A stretch of 64,000 nt of DNA from Azadirachta indica (Eukaryota; Streptophyta; Magnoliopsida; Sapindales; Meliaceae): the NCBI GenBank assembly GCA_022749755.1, contig CM040440.1, positions 18,401,269-18,465,268 of the forward strand. Reading direction: 5' to 3'. The first letter of the stretch is position 1. Every line of letters starts with the position of its first letter. Under the pieces are notes generated by a model that searched no databases, had not been told where the DNA came from, and saw only the letters and a program-made list of their open reading frames with translations. Made by a program: the position numbers and the translations under genes. This document shows, piece after piece, positions 14,717 through 26,405 of the stretch.

Positions 14717-15649
14717 CAAAAAATGTAAGAGAGAATGACATATTAGAGGAATAAAGTACATGCATATTTTGAAATAAATATTTCTACTATTAAACTAAGT
14801 AAATAGTTTTATACTTTGATACAACCATAAGTTCAATAACTAATTACAAAATAAATCATTGGTATTTGACATGCCATCATCAAATATAACTACCTTTCGT
14901 GTGCATGCATTCTGTCCATATAATTTTATCAACAATTATAACCCACAGAACAAAACTCCCATGCACAAATGACTAGCCCAAAAACAAGCAAAAAAGTATA
15001 ACAAAAAGTGTAACAAAAATGCCTGATAGCCAAAAAAATATCCTTCTGTGTAAATTGTACTGTCTGAGCTTGCATTTACAATAAATCTCTAGTCATAGGT
15101 AGCATCAAAAAACCAAACTGCATATGACATAAGAAAGACTTCATAAAAGATATAAATACTCATGCGTATCTGATTCATTACTTATCAAGTCCATTACAAC
15201 ACATACATATGATGAAGTACCTTATGGTGAAATTGTGATAGTTAGGTGGTGCTGCTTGCTTTCTTGCTTGGCAAAGTGTGAGTTCTCCTTTATCGTTTGG
15301 CAAATTTTGTCGTGTGTTGCCAGTGTTGTCATGATCCATAACAATTGCATTTTGTTTTTGTCTTGTATGATTTCCTTTATTCTTTTTTTCCATATATATG
15401 TACACATATTAAATAGATGCATTATATAATAGTAATTAATTAATACAAAATCAGTAGTTTTAAATGTACCTTTGCAGGAGATTGAAGCTAAAGTATTGCT
15501 TATACTAGCCACTGATGTGGACCCATCAGTGGCTGCTGATATGGACCCACCAACTGATTCTTACAAAATGATTACATAAGTCAAAAAATATTCTTGGCAA
15601 AAAATTAATAAACTAATTAAGTACTAATAACAATCAAAAGAAATATGAC

Positions 15650-18600
15650 CCTTTTGTGCGGATATCCTCTCTTGTTGTGACCTAAATGTTTATAATTGTC
15701 ACATCTCAAATTGAATCTGATCACCTCTGCTGGTTTTTCATTTTCTTCTCATTTCTATTGATTTTTGGTCTTTCAATTTTAATCACTAGCACAAGAGGAA
15801 GCAACTGAGGCATATTAGCTTTTGGCTAGTTCGCTCGATCTAGTAATGGCCTAATATTATATAAGTAAGTTTGTAGGTAAACATCTTTTGTAAAAGACCT
15901 GTCAACGTAGGCAGCAAGATCACCATTACAATGCATAATGCAAGCTAACGTGTGCTTGCACGGAATACCACTGATCTGTCATCCTCCACCGTTACAATAC
16001 GCATACTCAAGGTCCACAACGTAATGTCTATCTGTCTCAATAACATGATCAATAACCTTAAACTCAATAGTGCTTGCTATAATAACAATTAGTTTCCTAG
16101 TAACCTTAGCAATTTTGGCAATCTTCACACGAACTTTTGGTGGCACAACATCCCAAGAAATTACCTTCTCTCTCTTTCTTATTAGTCTTTGTATGATCTT
16201 AAGGCGAATAAACTCAAGCAAGTCGATGATAGGTTTCTTGCAATGTTCATTAAATAACCTATTCCATGATTCACATGTATTATTTGTTACATGATCAACT
16301 TTGAATATTGGATCAAATGCATGACAACTCCATGTAATAGGATCATTCTGTATTAGCCAGTTATAGGCTTGCTCATCATCATGCTTAATTGACTCCATTA
16401 TAATATCAAAGTTGACTTTATTTGTTGCCCTTGCTGCTTTCCAAAATTTTTCCCTTACGATCTCACCAAGTTTCTGAAAGTTGGCAAGGACATGTCTAGG
16501 ACAATATCTAACTTAGGCTTTTGGAAATATCTCAGCACAAGCAGTAATCAAACTTTTTTGTTTGTCTGACATAATTGTCATAGCCATCCCATCCATAATT
16601 TACATGTGTTTCTTCAATAATCTGAAAAACCAGCACCAATTATCCTTGTTCTCAGTTTCACACACACAAACTGCCAATAGAAAGATTCTATTGTTTGGAT
16701 CCATACTAACCGTAGATAATAATATTCCCCCAAATCTACTCTTCAAATGACATCCATCAACACTAATAAACCTTCTACAACCAACTATGAATCCTCTTTG
16801 AAGAGCATCATAACTGATAAAAATTCGCTTGAAATGAGATTTTGTGCCATGTATATCTTATTGTATCTTCACAGTTGCTCCTCGATTCCTCATAAAAATG
16901 ACATTAGTATAATCATGCAACATGTTGTACAATGCCACATAGTCACGTTCTGCCATATTTAGGGCCTTTTTTTTTTGCCTTATACAATCTTTTTTTCTTT
17001 GTACCAGTCCTAAACTTTACTTTAAACAAATCTGACATTGCTGAGGTTCCAATATGTGGATTACTCTTTATGTTGTCAAAAAGTTTATTGGCAATCCATG
17101 CACTAGTGACTCTAGGTTTTTCACTACTCCACAACAGTTGTGAGCTCCTTTTATGCTCTTAATCATAAAAGAATGACCATCCACCAATAGAGATGGCAAA
17201 ATTTTCCATGGAGGCCCAAACTCATGGGGATCCACCCCAATTGGAGAGAATTCAAATAAATTTATAGGGAATGGGGCGGAGAATGGGGAGAAATTAATTC
17301 CAATTTATTAATGGGACGGGAATTAGTTTACCTCTCCCCACCTCACTCTCACTTTATTCCCCATTAAAATATAAATATAAATATATTATAATTTATAAAT
17401 TAAATTTTATATATGTAAATATAATTTTATATTACAATTTCTAAAAATTATATATTATAATTAAATGTAATTAGTAATAAAAAATTGTGAAGTCATGAAT
17501 TAATGTTATAAAAAATAAAATATACAAATAAAAAGTAAAAAATTAAAAATTAAAAAGACTTTATAGTGTGTTTTCAATAATATATTGATAATATTTTTAT
17601 TGCAGTTAATTAAATTCTTATATTATTAAAATTAATTTATAAAAATAATATAAAATAGGGAATTGATGTAGGGATGGGGAACTTATTCCCATGTGGGGAT
17701 TCTTCATCCCCATCCCATTAAATTTATTGGAGAATGAGGCAGGGAATGAGGGGTTAAAATAGAAAACGGGGTGGGGAATGAGGCTTGCCTCCCCACCCCC
17801 TCCTCACCCCATTGCCATCTCTATCCACCAACAAAGAGGTATGAATCCGCTATAGACAGCCCTTATTAACCGCACACATAGCTGTCACTTTATCTTTTTC
17901 GTTTTTTTTTTCTGTCCATGTAAAAAGACTCTTGAATTGCATAGTCTTTCAACACCTCCCTAAATTTATCAACCGATTTAAAGATTTGCCCTTCGTATAG
18001 ATCAATAACTCTATCCCCATTATGCCTAAATAACCTTCCTCTAATGTCCCTAGCCATGTCAAGCACACGTGTGTCTTCAACTTCATCACTGTTTGGTAAC
18101 CCAACATCAACATCTTCATCACTTCCCATACGTGACATGCCATCATCATCATCAGTAGTAGGTTCTTCTCCAACAACATCTTCCTCACTCTTAGACTCTA
18201 CAATATCACGAGTATCTTCATCTGTCTAATTGATAAAGTTTATACTTTGTGCATCATCATCTTCAGCTTCAGCTTCAGCTTCAGCTTCATGTGTATCATA
18301 AGTTTCAACTCTTACTTTAGAATCTAATAATGCTTGTGTGTTTGATGGTGGCAACTGTGTATTTGTTGTAATGACTTGGGATATTGGTTCTTCAAGTAGG
18401 GGGCTAACTTGTAGAGCTTGTGTGTTTGTATCAATTACTTGGTCAAGTGGTTCTTGAAGTGAAGGGTTTAAAGGTTTAAGGATGATAGGTTGGGATACTG
18501 TTTTGGGTAGTCTATCCATCTTAATTTCTAATTTCTTCTGTCCTTTGGCTTTTACCATATTGACAACATTAAGGAAATCATAATCTGTCTTAAGTTTTCT

Positions 18601-18810
18601 CTTTTCTTTAGATCATGGGATAATGGCTGTTAGTACAAAATCTTCATCATTGAACTTGTGTCGCTTGCGAACCATCTCCATCACATCATTGATTACAACT
18701 ATCATACTTAATCGATCTATTTCAGCATAACTGTAATTTAAGTCTTCCCCTTCAAATGCTACTGTCAAGTATATGAGTTTTTGTTTATTCACCATGTTAC
18801 ATATCTTCAT
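15650..18810 (-). pseudogene. MuDR-type (MURA) transposase, degenerate
   Basis: Read on the minus strand, the order is: N-terminal PB1-like segment (18810-18613); acidic low-complexity linker with an Ala-Glu run (near 18260-18285); MuDR DNA-binding segment (GQIFKSVDKFREVLKDYAI, about 17990-17925); the WRIH/FMIKS block on either side of the nested MITE; DDE catalytic core (SVDGCHLKSRFGG, near 16770-16730, and ENKDNWCWFF); the DHVTNNTCESWN block (near 16300); a SWIM zinc finger (SGIPCKHTLACI, near 15975-15940); and a CCHC knuckle (15703-15662). Stops interrupt it at 18615, 18228, 17852, 16602, 16515, 15981 and 15828, and at least two frameshifts are present, one in an A-run near 17905. A Ser/Gly-rich C-terminal tail may lie at 15470-15566. 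The family call is secure; the protein cannot be made. Confidence 0.88.
17188..17823. mobile_element. hAT-type MITE nested in the MULE transposase
   Basis: A 636-bp element with terminal inverted repeats TAGAGATGGCAA at both ends and a perfect 8-bp target duplication TCCACCAA (17180-17187 and 17824-17831). An 8-bp duplication and a TAGRGATGGCAA end are typical of plant hAT superfamily non-autonomous elements. GC-rich subterminal segments, where GGGGA/TCCCC strings repeat, flank an AT-rich core. There is no ORF. It splits the transposase just after the WRIH block, so it entered after the MULE. Confidence 0.88.
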
Positions 18811-20073
18811 ATGTTAATAACACTATTCAAACATACTTGGAAACTATAATATTATTTATATTTTCCTCAAAATAAATTATTAAAGCCTATTTAAGTCATC
18901 AATAGATTATTCGAATATTACAAAAGTAAAAAACACTATTCTAACATGCTGAAAACACAAGATTATTCAAACATAATGAACATTATGCAATCATCGTGAA
19001 TACAAAGAACTTAACAAAACAATAACCAATCCCTCAAATTCTCAATAATGCTTGTGCTTTTTAAACTTACTGTATACACATGTTATCATACAACTACTAC
19101 TACTAACACTTATTTATAGACTAATCAAATCTTACACATGTAAAATGGACAAATAATCATATCAAAACCGAAGTTAAACATTCTCAAACCATATATCCAA
19201 ATATAACCATGCTACCATACCAATGAAATTGTGACAACAAGAACCTATTGCACTAATCAAAACCATACTGTAAACCCATATCAAATTTTATCCAAGAAAA
19301 AAGCAAAACCATGAACAAATCGAAACCCGAGAACAAGAAAAAAAAAAAACAAACCCACATTGTTTCATGCAACCATTCACTCAACAACATATACGTAACA
19401 AGAATATTAAATCATAAGCCACAGCGTATTTTTACACACGAGTTATTCAAAACCCACGAACAAAGCAAAACTCGTATACTATAACTTAAAAAAAAAACCC
19501 ACAATATTTCATACAAATAACCAGTCAAGAACATGTACAACTCGTTACGTTCCTATCTCAGTAAAAAACCAACTTACATTGTCAACAATCTCAGGTTGAT
19601 TTTTATTTGCATCAACGAATTCCTTCTGCTGTTTAAGAACTAGTTTTTTAAACTTGTTGAGTTGCCAACTACTGTTTCAAACTACAATATTTATGGTCTT
19701 GTTGATCTTTTTAGCGTCGAAAGAAAGTTTCTGCACTATCACTTATGGCGCCAAACACAAATGAAGAAGAAGATGAAAAGAATACGAAGAGTTGAGGGGG
19801 GACCAATATACCTTAAACTTCAAAAGGTAATCCTTTTTTGTCTTTGGGATTAATTTCAAGTACGTCTAACAAAAGTCAGAAAAACTCATAAAAATTAACT
19901 TTCTTTATTATTTTATTTCTTACACAATCATTTATCAAATTGCCCCGAGAAATCTAATTTTGCCGTTTTTCAACTTAATGTCAAGACGTAACGGGTAAAA
20001 TTTTGAACCTAAGGGAATAAATGGGTATTTGACAAAACCTTAAGGGCAAAAATAAAATTTGCCCTATTGAGAA

Positions 20074-20874
20074 CATACAAACTCATACGTGGTGCAGATC
20101 ATCATAACTTTTAGTTAACCTAATTACAACTGAAACTTTATTTTTTATATTTATTGTACTCAATGCATGCAATTTTTGGAGACCCCAGTCATCAAAGGAG
20201 AGATTTTTGCTTGCCATTATTTTTTAGAATGTTTAGAAATCACCTTCAACAAGTAGTAGTAGGTTTTACAAGAGCGAGATGAAAATCACCTTTCCTCTAA
20301 AGAAAATGCCAATAACATTGGTGGATTGGTTGCAACTGGCGGACGAGCCTTGCCTTGGGAGGTGGCCTGTGACTTCTCTTACCCTCCAAGCAAGTGAATT
20401 AGATTTATTGCCATGGCTTGCTTAATACTAATAATAACCGAGTTTAAGTAGTGTCTCCCCAATTATTATATATATTACCACACTAACAAAATTTCGCGCG
20501 TTAGTGCGCGTGATATAGTCAACAGTATAGTAGAACTTCCTTAAATAATCTCGCTAAAATACATACTCAGAAATCATTCCGGCCAGTCCGACCGCGGACG
20601 GATTAACGACGTGGTAATGGAAAGTCAAGCAAGTAATTGCTTACCTCCTTCAACGCATTCTGGTTGAATTACGCAACTGCCCATACTTTACCTCCCAAAT
20701 TCCATATTCAATTTGAACAATACCCCATTATTTGGTGGCATTTTCGCCAAATCATGAAGTTTTAACCTCCCACCTCTCCATATCTCTCTAATTGTCCAAA
20801 TAACCTCCCTGTCTCTCTCTCCTGAATCCCTCCGTTTGTTCAGGTACCTGCGACCCTCGACTGTTACCACAAAG
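20074..20874. other. Upstream region of SEC15B
   Basis: Between the right MULE target duplication and the SEC15B ATG. CT-rich sequence just before the start (about 20790-20835) is a plausible 5' UTR. A small GC-rich inverted pair lies near 20494-20510. No other gene is recognisable. A 136-codon minus-strand open frame at 20688-21098 is a shadow of SEC15B. Confidence 0.5.
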
Positions 20875-23283
20875 ATGCAGTCAGCAAAGACCCGCCGCAA
20901 AGTGGTTCCCGCCACCGCAAGTGGCTGCGACTCGGCCGATAAGCTGGACCAACTCCTGCTCTCATCCGCCATCTGCAACGGCGAAGACTTAGGTCCGTTC
21001 GTTCGGAAAGCCTTCGCATCCGGCAAGCCCGAAACACTTCTGCAGCACCTCCGCCAGTTCGCCCGATCCAAAGAATCCGAAATCGAGGAAGTCTGCAAGG
21101 CTCACTACCAAGACTTCATTCTAGCTGTTGACGATCTCCGATCTCTTCTCTCCGACGTCGATTCTCTCAAATCTGCTCTCTCCGATTCCAACTCTAAGCT
21201 CCAGTCCGTAGCCGGTCCACTCCTGGCTTCACTTGACTCTTACGTTGAAGCGCAAAATATTTCGAAAAATGTTGACTTGGCACTGAAATCAATCGTGTCT
21301 TGTGTCAAATTGATGGAACTTTGTTCTAGAGCAAATCAGCATCTGTCAAGTAACAACTTTTACATGGCTTTGAAGTGCACGGATGCAGTGGAGAGCGAGT
21401 TTTTGGACAAAACGCCATCGTCCACTTTGAAAAGAATGTTGGAAAAGAAAATTCCAGCGATTAGATTATATATCGAAAGAAAAGTAAACAAGGATTTCGG
21501 TGATTGGCTTGTTGAGATCCGTGTAGTGAGTCGAAATTTAGGTCAATTAGCCATCGGTCAAGCTTCTTCAGCTAGGCAACGAGAAGAGGATTTACGAATT
21601 AAGCAGAGGCAAGCCGAGGAACAAAGCCGTCTCAGTTTGCGGGACTGCGTTTATACTTTGCAGGAGGATGATGATGAGGATGGGCTTAACAACGGCGTTG
21701 AAAGCGATAGTAATGGTGGTTCTGGCCTGTTAGGGTTCGATTTGACGCCCCTTTATAGAGCTTATCATATACACCAAACATTAGGTCTGGAAGATCGATT
21801 TAAGCAGTATTATTTCGAAAACAGGAAGCTTCAATTGACGTCTGATTTTCAGGTATCCTCGATGACTCCGTTTTTAGAATCTCATCAGACATTTTTTGCC
21901 CAAATTGCGGGGTTTTTCATTGTTGAAGATCGAATTTTAAGGACTGGTGGTGGTTTGATATCTAAAGTCGAAGTTGAGAATTTATGGGACGCCGCTGTCA
22001 GTAAAATGTGTTCAGTATTGGAGGATCAGTTTTCAAGAATGCAAACAGCTAATCATTTATTGTTGATTAAGGATTATGTGAGTTTGTTAGGTGTTACATT
22101 GCGTAGATACGGGTATCCCATAGACGCTTTGCTTGATGTTTTGAGTAAACATAGGGATAAGTATCATGAATTGTTGCTGTCAGATTGTCGTAAACAGATT
22201 TCTGAGGCACTTGCTGCTGATAAGTTTGAGCAGATGTTGATGAAGAAGGAGTACGAATATTCAATGAATGTGCTTTCTTTTCAGATTCAGACCTCCGATA
22301 TTATACCTGCTTTTCCTTATGTTGCACCTTTTTCGTCCACAGTGCCTGATTGTTGTAGGATTGTTCGGTCATTTATTGAGGATTCAGTGAGTTTTATGTC
22401 ATATGGAGGCCAGCTGGAATTCTATGATGTTGTGAAGAAGTATTTGGATAGGCTTTTGGGTGAAGTTTTGGACGAGGCTTTGTTGAAGCTTATTAATTCA
22501 TCTGTCCATGGGGTTTCTCAGGCAATGCAGGTTGCTGCCAATATGGCTGTCTTAGAACGTGCTTGTGATTTTTTCTTTCGTCATGCTGCACAGCTTTCAG
22601 GTATTCCATTGAGAATGGCAGAGAGGAGCCGGAGGCAGTTTCCTCTAAACAAAGCTCGTGATGCTGCGGAAGACATGTTATCTGGGTTGCTGAAAACAAA
22701 GGTTGATGGTTTCATGACATTGATTGAGAATGTGAACTGGATGGCTGATGAGCCCTTACAGAATGGGAATGAATACGTGAATGAGGTGATAATATATTTG
22801 GAGACCCTGGTTTCTACTGCACAACAGATATTGCCAGCTCAGGTTCTCAGAAGGGTTTTACAAGAAGTCCTTTCTCACATATCAGAGACAATTGTGGGCA
22901 ATTTATATGCAGATTCTGTTAAGAGATTTAATATCAATGCTATTATGGGAATCGATGTAGATATCCGGCTTTTGGAGTCTTTTGCTGATAATATAGCTCC
23001 CCTGTTCACAGAGGAAGATGCCAATCAGTTGAAAACAGCTCTTGCTGAATCAAGGCAGTTGGTTAATTTGTTATTGAGCAATCATCCTGAGAATTTTCTG
23101 AATGCGGTGATTAGAGAGAGGAGCTACAATACTTTGGACCACAGGAAATTAGTGACAATTTCAGAGAAGTTGAGGGATCCTTCAGATCGGCTATTTGGAA
23201 CCTTTGGAAGCAGGGGAGCCAAGCAGAATCCAAAAAAGAAATCTCTGGATGCATTGATAAAAAGACTCAAGGATGCCAGCTGA
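20875..23283 (+). CDS. SEC15B: Exocyst complex component SEC15 (SEC15B type)
   Basis: A single uninterrupted exon of 802 codons, about the family's usual length. SEC15 is a subunit of the octameric exocyst, which tethers secretory vesicles at the plasma membrane; the C-terminal Sec15 domain in other organisms binds Rab GTPases. Family-typical blocks include SSAICNGEDLGPFVRKAF near the N-terminus, KESEIEEVCKAHYQDF, the coiled-coil-prone DLRSLLSDVDSLKSALSDS, the charged AARQREE-like helix (SSARQREEDLRIKQRQAEE), and a C-terminal Sec15 domain over roughly residues 440-770. It ends in a basic tail KKKSLDALIKRLKDAS. The acidic run EDDDEDG after LRDCVYTLQ is the variable linker. The frame is open upstream to 20836 but without an ATG, so the start is at 20875. 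An intronless form fits SEC15B as known in Arabidopsis. Confidence 0.95.
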   Translation: MQSAKTRRKVVPATASGCDSADKLDQLLLSSAICNGEDLGPFVRKAFASGKPETLLQHLRQFARSKESEIEEVCKAHYQDFILAVDDLRSLLSDVDSLKSALSDSNSKLQSVAGPLLASLDSYVEAQNISKNVDLALKSIVSCVKLMELCSRANQHLSSNNFYMALKCTDAVESEFLDKTPSSTLKRMLEKKIPAIRLYIERKVNKDFGDWLVEIRVVSRNLGQLAIGQASSARQREEDLRIKQRQAEEQSRLSLRDCVYTLQEDDDEDGLNNGVESDSNGGSGLLGFDLTPLYRAYHIHQTLGLEDRFKQYYFENRKLQLTSDFQVSSMTPFLESHQTFFAQIAGFFIVEDRILRTGGGLISKVEVENLWDAAVSKMCSVLEDQFSRMQTANHLLLIKDYVSLLGVTLRRYGYPIDALLDVLSKHRDKYHELLLSDCRKQISEALAADKFEQMLMKKEYEYSMNVLSFQIQTSDIIPAFPYVAPFSSTVPDCCRIVRSFIEDSVSFMSYGGQLEFYDVVKKYLDRLLGEVLDEALLKLINSSVHGVSQAMQVAANMAVLERACDFFFRHAAQLSGIPLRMAERSRRQFPLNKARDAAEDMLSGLLKTKVDGFMTLIENVNWMADEPLQNGNEYVNEVIIYLETLVSTAQQILPAQVLRRVLQEVLSHISETIVGNLYADSVKRFNINAIMGIDVDIRLLESFADNIAPLFTEEDANQLKTALAESRQLVNLLLSNHPENFLNAVIRERSYNTLDHRKLVTISEKLRDPSDRLFGTFGSRGAKQNPKKKSLDALIKRLKDAS

Positions 23284-25647
23284 TTTGCAGCAGACTTATT
23301 GTACGATCCCTTACCTCTGTTGATTATGATTGCATATTTGTTAGGGGTCCATTGCTGGCTTTATTTGGCTGTGGGCAAGGCCTGCTAATTTTTTTTCGTT
23401 TGACTGTATTAATAGATGTGAAAATTTCATTTTGTTTGTAAAATTCTCACACACAGGAATCGGTTGTTGTACTCTATTCTTTTGAGCTATATTAGTGATT
23501 TTCGCTGCTAATTTCTTTGACATTTTTGGATAGATCTAGTGGACAATTCTTAAGCCAAAGCTTTTAGCTGATCACGATGTATTAGAATGGGATCTGATAG
23601 GAATACGACACTTGGATGCCTACTGATGCATGTCTGAGCTCACGGATATGAAAACAAACCCCCTCACTCTTGAGTTCAGCCTTTTTACCAGCATCAATTT
23701 CATCCTTTCTCTCCTTGTACTTTGGTGCATGTCAGACTTTTGATTATATGATTTTGAATTGTCACATATTTATTTAGTAAGCTAGAGCTTTTAAATTAGG
23801 TTTGGATCCATTGGTTTAAGTTTGTCAAGAAAGAGATTTAATAGGATGCTGCATTTTGAACACAGAGAGGGTATTTAAGTGAAATATGCCCCTTATATTA
23901 TTTGGCATGAACTTCTCATAAGACCTGGGATAGAACTATAACTAAGTGGGAAAGCAAGACAGAGCTAATCCGACATATCATACTTTTTTATAAAGTTTAT
24001 TCTGTCATAATGAGATAATGAAACTTGCACTGCCTAGAAGATGGTTATAAAGACACTGTCTGGAAGAAGTGTATATGAGGAACCCGAGACCTTATTTTAA
24101 CGGCAGTTAACTGAGAGACTGAAGTGTAAACAGGAAGTGTACTCTGTAAGAGATTATAAGGTGCTAAGAGGAGAGAAATGTTGAAGAAATATGGATGGAT
24201 ATCAACTGTGAGAAAATCTTAACTCAAAAGTCTTGCTTTAGTCGAAAATATAGCCTGCTTTCTGCCTAGCAATAACACCGGTATTAATGTTGCTAACATA
24301 TCTGGCATAATTGTTTCCAAGTTGCTGTACCAACCGTTGTGTGTTGTGAGGAGATGATAAGAATGCCCCTCAATAATGTGGTCGACTTTGTTATTTGACA
24401 ATTCAATGATGTAAGAAAGCATTCATACTAGTTTATTTTCACAGAAAATGATGTGTTTGGCCTTCAAGAACAAAAGTCACCCGTACCTTTGAAGTAATAT
24501 GCTTGATTACTTTCTAATTCCTCCGTCAGTTCATCAATTTTCGGATGGATATTTTGTATACCGTTTTTATTAATAATTTCACATTCATGCAGGCAGTTGG
24601 AGCTGGTTTTCTGTTGCCTGCCAATTTCTCAAGGGATGCAACCTTTTTGTGCACAGTGTTCTAAATTCTCAGTGCTTATGTCCTCACAGTAATTTTTTGT
24701 ATTTTATTTTAAATACTACTTGATGAATGTCACTACTCTGAGTATCATCTTCATCTGTACCAAAAGGGGAGGGGGTGGGGGGAAAAAGATTGTAAGTCTT
24801 GTTTTTCTACCACCATGACCGGAATGGCAGCTAAGCTGTCAATTTCAGTATATTGTTAAATCAGCGGATGCAGAAGGTGCGTCAAAGTACAGAGAGTAAT
24901 TTTTACAGGTTTTAGGAATGGTTGATCGTAATGCGTCCCTAGTGCCTTGTTCAATGATTGTTGCCACAATTTCATTACAAGAAAGGGTATCATCGTACTG
25001 ACAGTTTGTTGGGCACCACTACTTCAAGAAGTGAGTCTATTTTTTTGCCCCATTTGAAGTTTGTGTAAATTTTGCATTGATTCTGGCGGAAATTTCTTCC
25101 ATCCCAATTTCATGTTAAGGACGCTTGGGAGGTTCCGAGGTTGGCAAAGTAATCGGTCCTATATCGTTTTATAAGCCAATATCTTAAAAATGAAGGCATT
25201 GCTTGAACTAAAATCCTTTTTTTCTCTTCTTTTTTCTAACATGTAAGAACGATTTTTCGTGTTCTTTTTCCTTTTCTTTGTGTTATTGAAATTAAAATCT
25301 CATAATGCTTAAAGGTAGGAGAGGTTTGATTAGTTGTTGAAGTTGTTGATTTATCATTCCATGTGAGCTTGTCATAGTCTCCCGACCTCTTGGTGTTTTC
25401 TCACGTGGGTGGTGATTTTTTTAGTGCGTTAAGAAAAGTAGATATTGTCTTTTTCTCTTTTTCTCAAAATGACAAAACTTTGTAGTGTCTTGTTTATACC
25501 CACCGGGCTGAATTGTCTATATCAATTTGATGTGTTTCCATAAGAGATTTAGGAGCATGTTCTATGTGGGTAGGTGTCACCATCTGCTTACAACCATGCA
25601 TGCGTTAGCACGGATGTAGCTATTTCTCTCTTTCCACCGCAGCATAA
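23284..25647. other. Intergenic downstream of SEC15B
   Basis: Contains the SEC15B 3' UTR at the left and otherwise unassigned sequence up to the retrotransposon. I see no conserved coding frame. A G-rich run of 17 bases in which only two positions are not G lies near 24766-24782. No RNA gene is recognisable. Confidence 0.45.
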
Positions 25648-25927
25648 TGTCACGCGCCCAGCGGAAAGGCACGTGCGGCACCCTCGTAGACCCCCATGTC
25701 GAGGGTAAGCCTTGTTATCCCGTCGCATATTGAACTGGTTTCGGCCTACCTTGGCCTCATCAGGAGGACGGCTTCAGTCCCCGACCAGTTCGGGCAGGGG
25801 TGGTCTAAGTCCCCTTTACATGATAGCCCTTGAGACTGAAGCCGACTTTGCACCATGAAACATCAATGTGCTTGAGTTGTCACACCCCAGCACACCCAGC
25901 CAACATGCGATTTCTCGTGCCGTGACA
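25648..25927 (-). repeat. 3' LTR of the TRIM-like element
   Basis: This is the 3' copy with respect to the element's own orientation. I find one difference from the other LTR, at 25816 (T here, C in the other copy). Confidence 0.9.
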
Positions 25928-26391
25928 TTCTCCACCACCGAAAATCGTGCACGTCCTCGTGCACGCGGCCATCTTCAAATTTTTCGCCAGCTCAATTGGT
26001 AGACCATCGAGGTCCTACCCTGCATGCCGCTCCACTCCATAACGCCCATCTCCTCCGGGCTAAGGAGACTCCCATAAAGAGAACACGATAACATCACGTC
26101 GTGCGGGCACGCCATCCTCGACGTACGGTGGTAGCAGTGTTTGGCGTAGATGAGGCGCTATGCGGTTGCCTTTCAAACCACAATGCTCATCTTCCCCCTC
26201 AGGAAGATCCCCATACCGCAGGACACATCATTGTGCGAGCACGCCCACATTCGAGGCTGCGTGGCAAAGGGTCACACAATAGACACCTCGTTTTCCCTCG
26301 CCCAATCTTACGGGCTAATATCCTCGGCCATCTCGGTGGATTCCCACAGGAGTCAGGAACGTAGCGAGATTTTGCGGAAATTCTCGTTCCT

Positions 26392-26403
26392 GCTCTGATA
26401 CCA
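26392..26403 (-). other. Primer-binding site (initiator-Met tRNA)
   Basis: TGGTATCAGAGC on the minus strand, two bases inside the 5' LTR. It is complementary to the 3' end of plant initiator methionine tRNA, and it fixes the orientation of the element. Confidence 0.88.
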
Positions 26404-26405
26404 TC

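Larger units (their letters stand above)
13707..20064. mobile_element. Mutator-like element (MULE, MuDR type), 6.36 kb, degenerate
   Basis: Terminal inverted repeats of about 130 bp (13707-13837 and 19937-20064) begin GGGTAAATTTT on the left and GGGCAAATTTT on the complement of the right. They share long blocks such as AAAATTTTACCCGTTA. The element is flanked by a perfect 9-bp target duplication TATTGAGAA (13698-13706 and 20065-20073), diagnostic for Mutator-like transposition. Inside are a broken transposase on the minus strand and a GRF zinc-finger ORF on the plus strand, converging on each other, plus a nested hAT-type MITE. It looks like a once-autonomous copy that is now dead. Confidence 0.93.

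Noticed and set aside
20836..20874. Upstream extension of SEC15B
   Set aside because: It begins at a non-ATG codon. MQSAKTRRKV at 20875 matches the family start.
24766..24782. G-rich run as a G-quadruplex
   Set aside because: There are only three G-runs separated by single bases. A stable four-run structure would need to split one run, and there is no gene context.
25985..26020. tRNA-like A-box (AGCTCAATTGGTAGA) in the TRIM interior
   Set aside because: No matching B-box, anticodon arm or acceptor stem was found, so it is probably chance.
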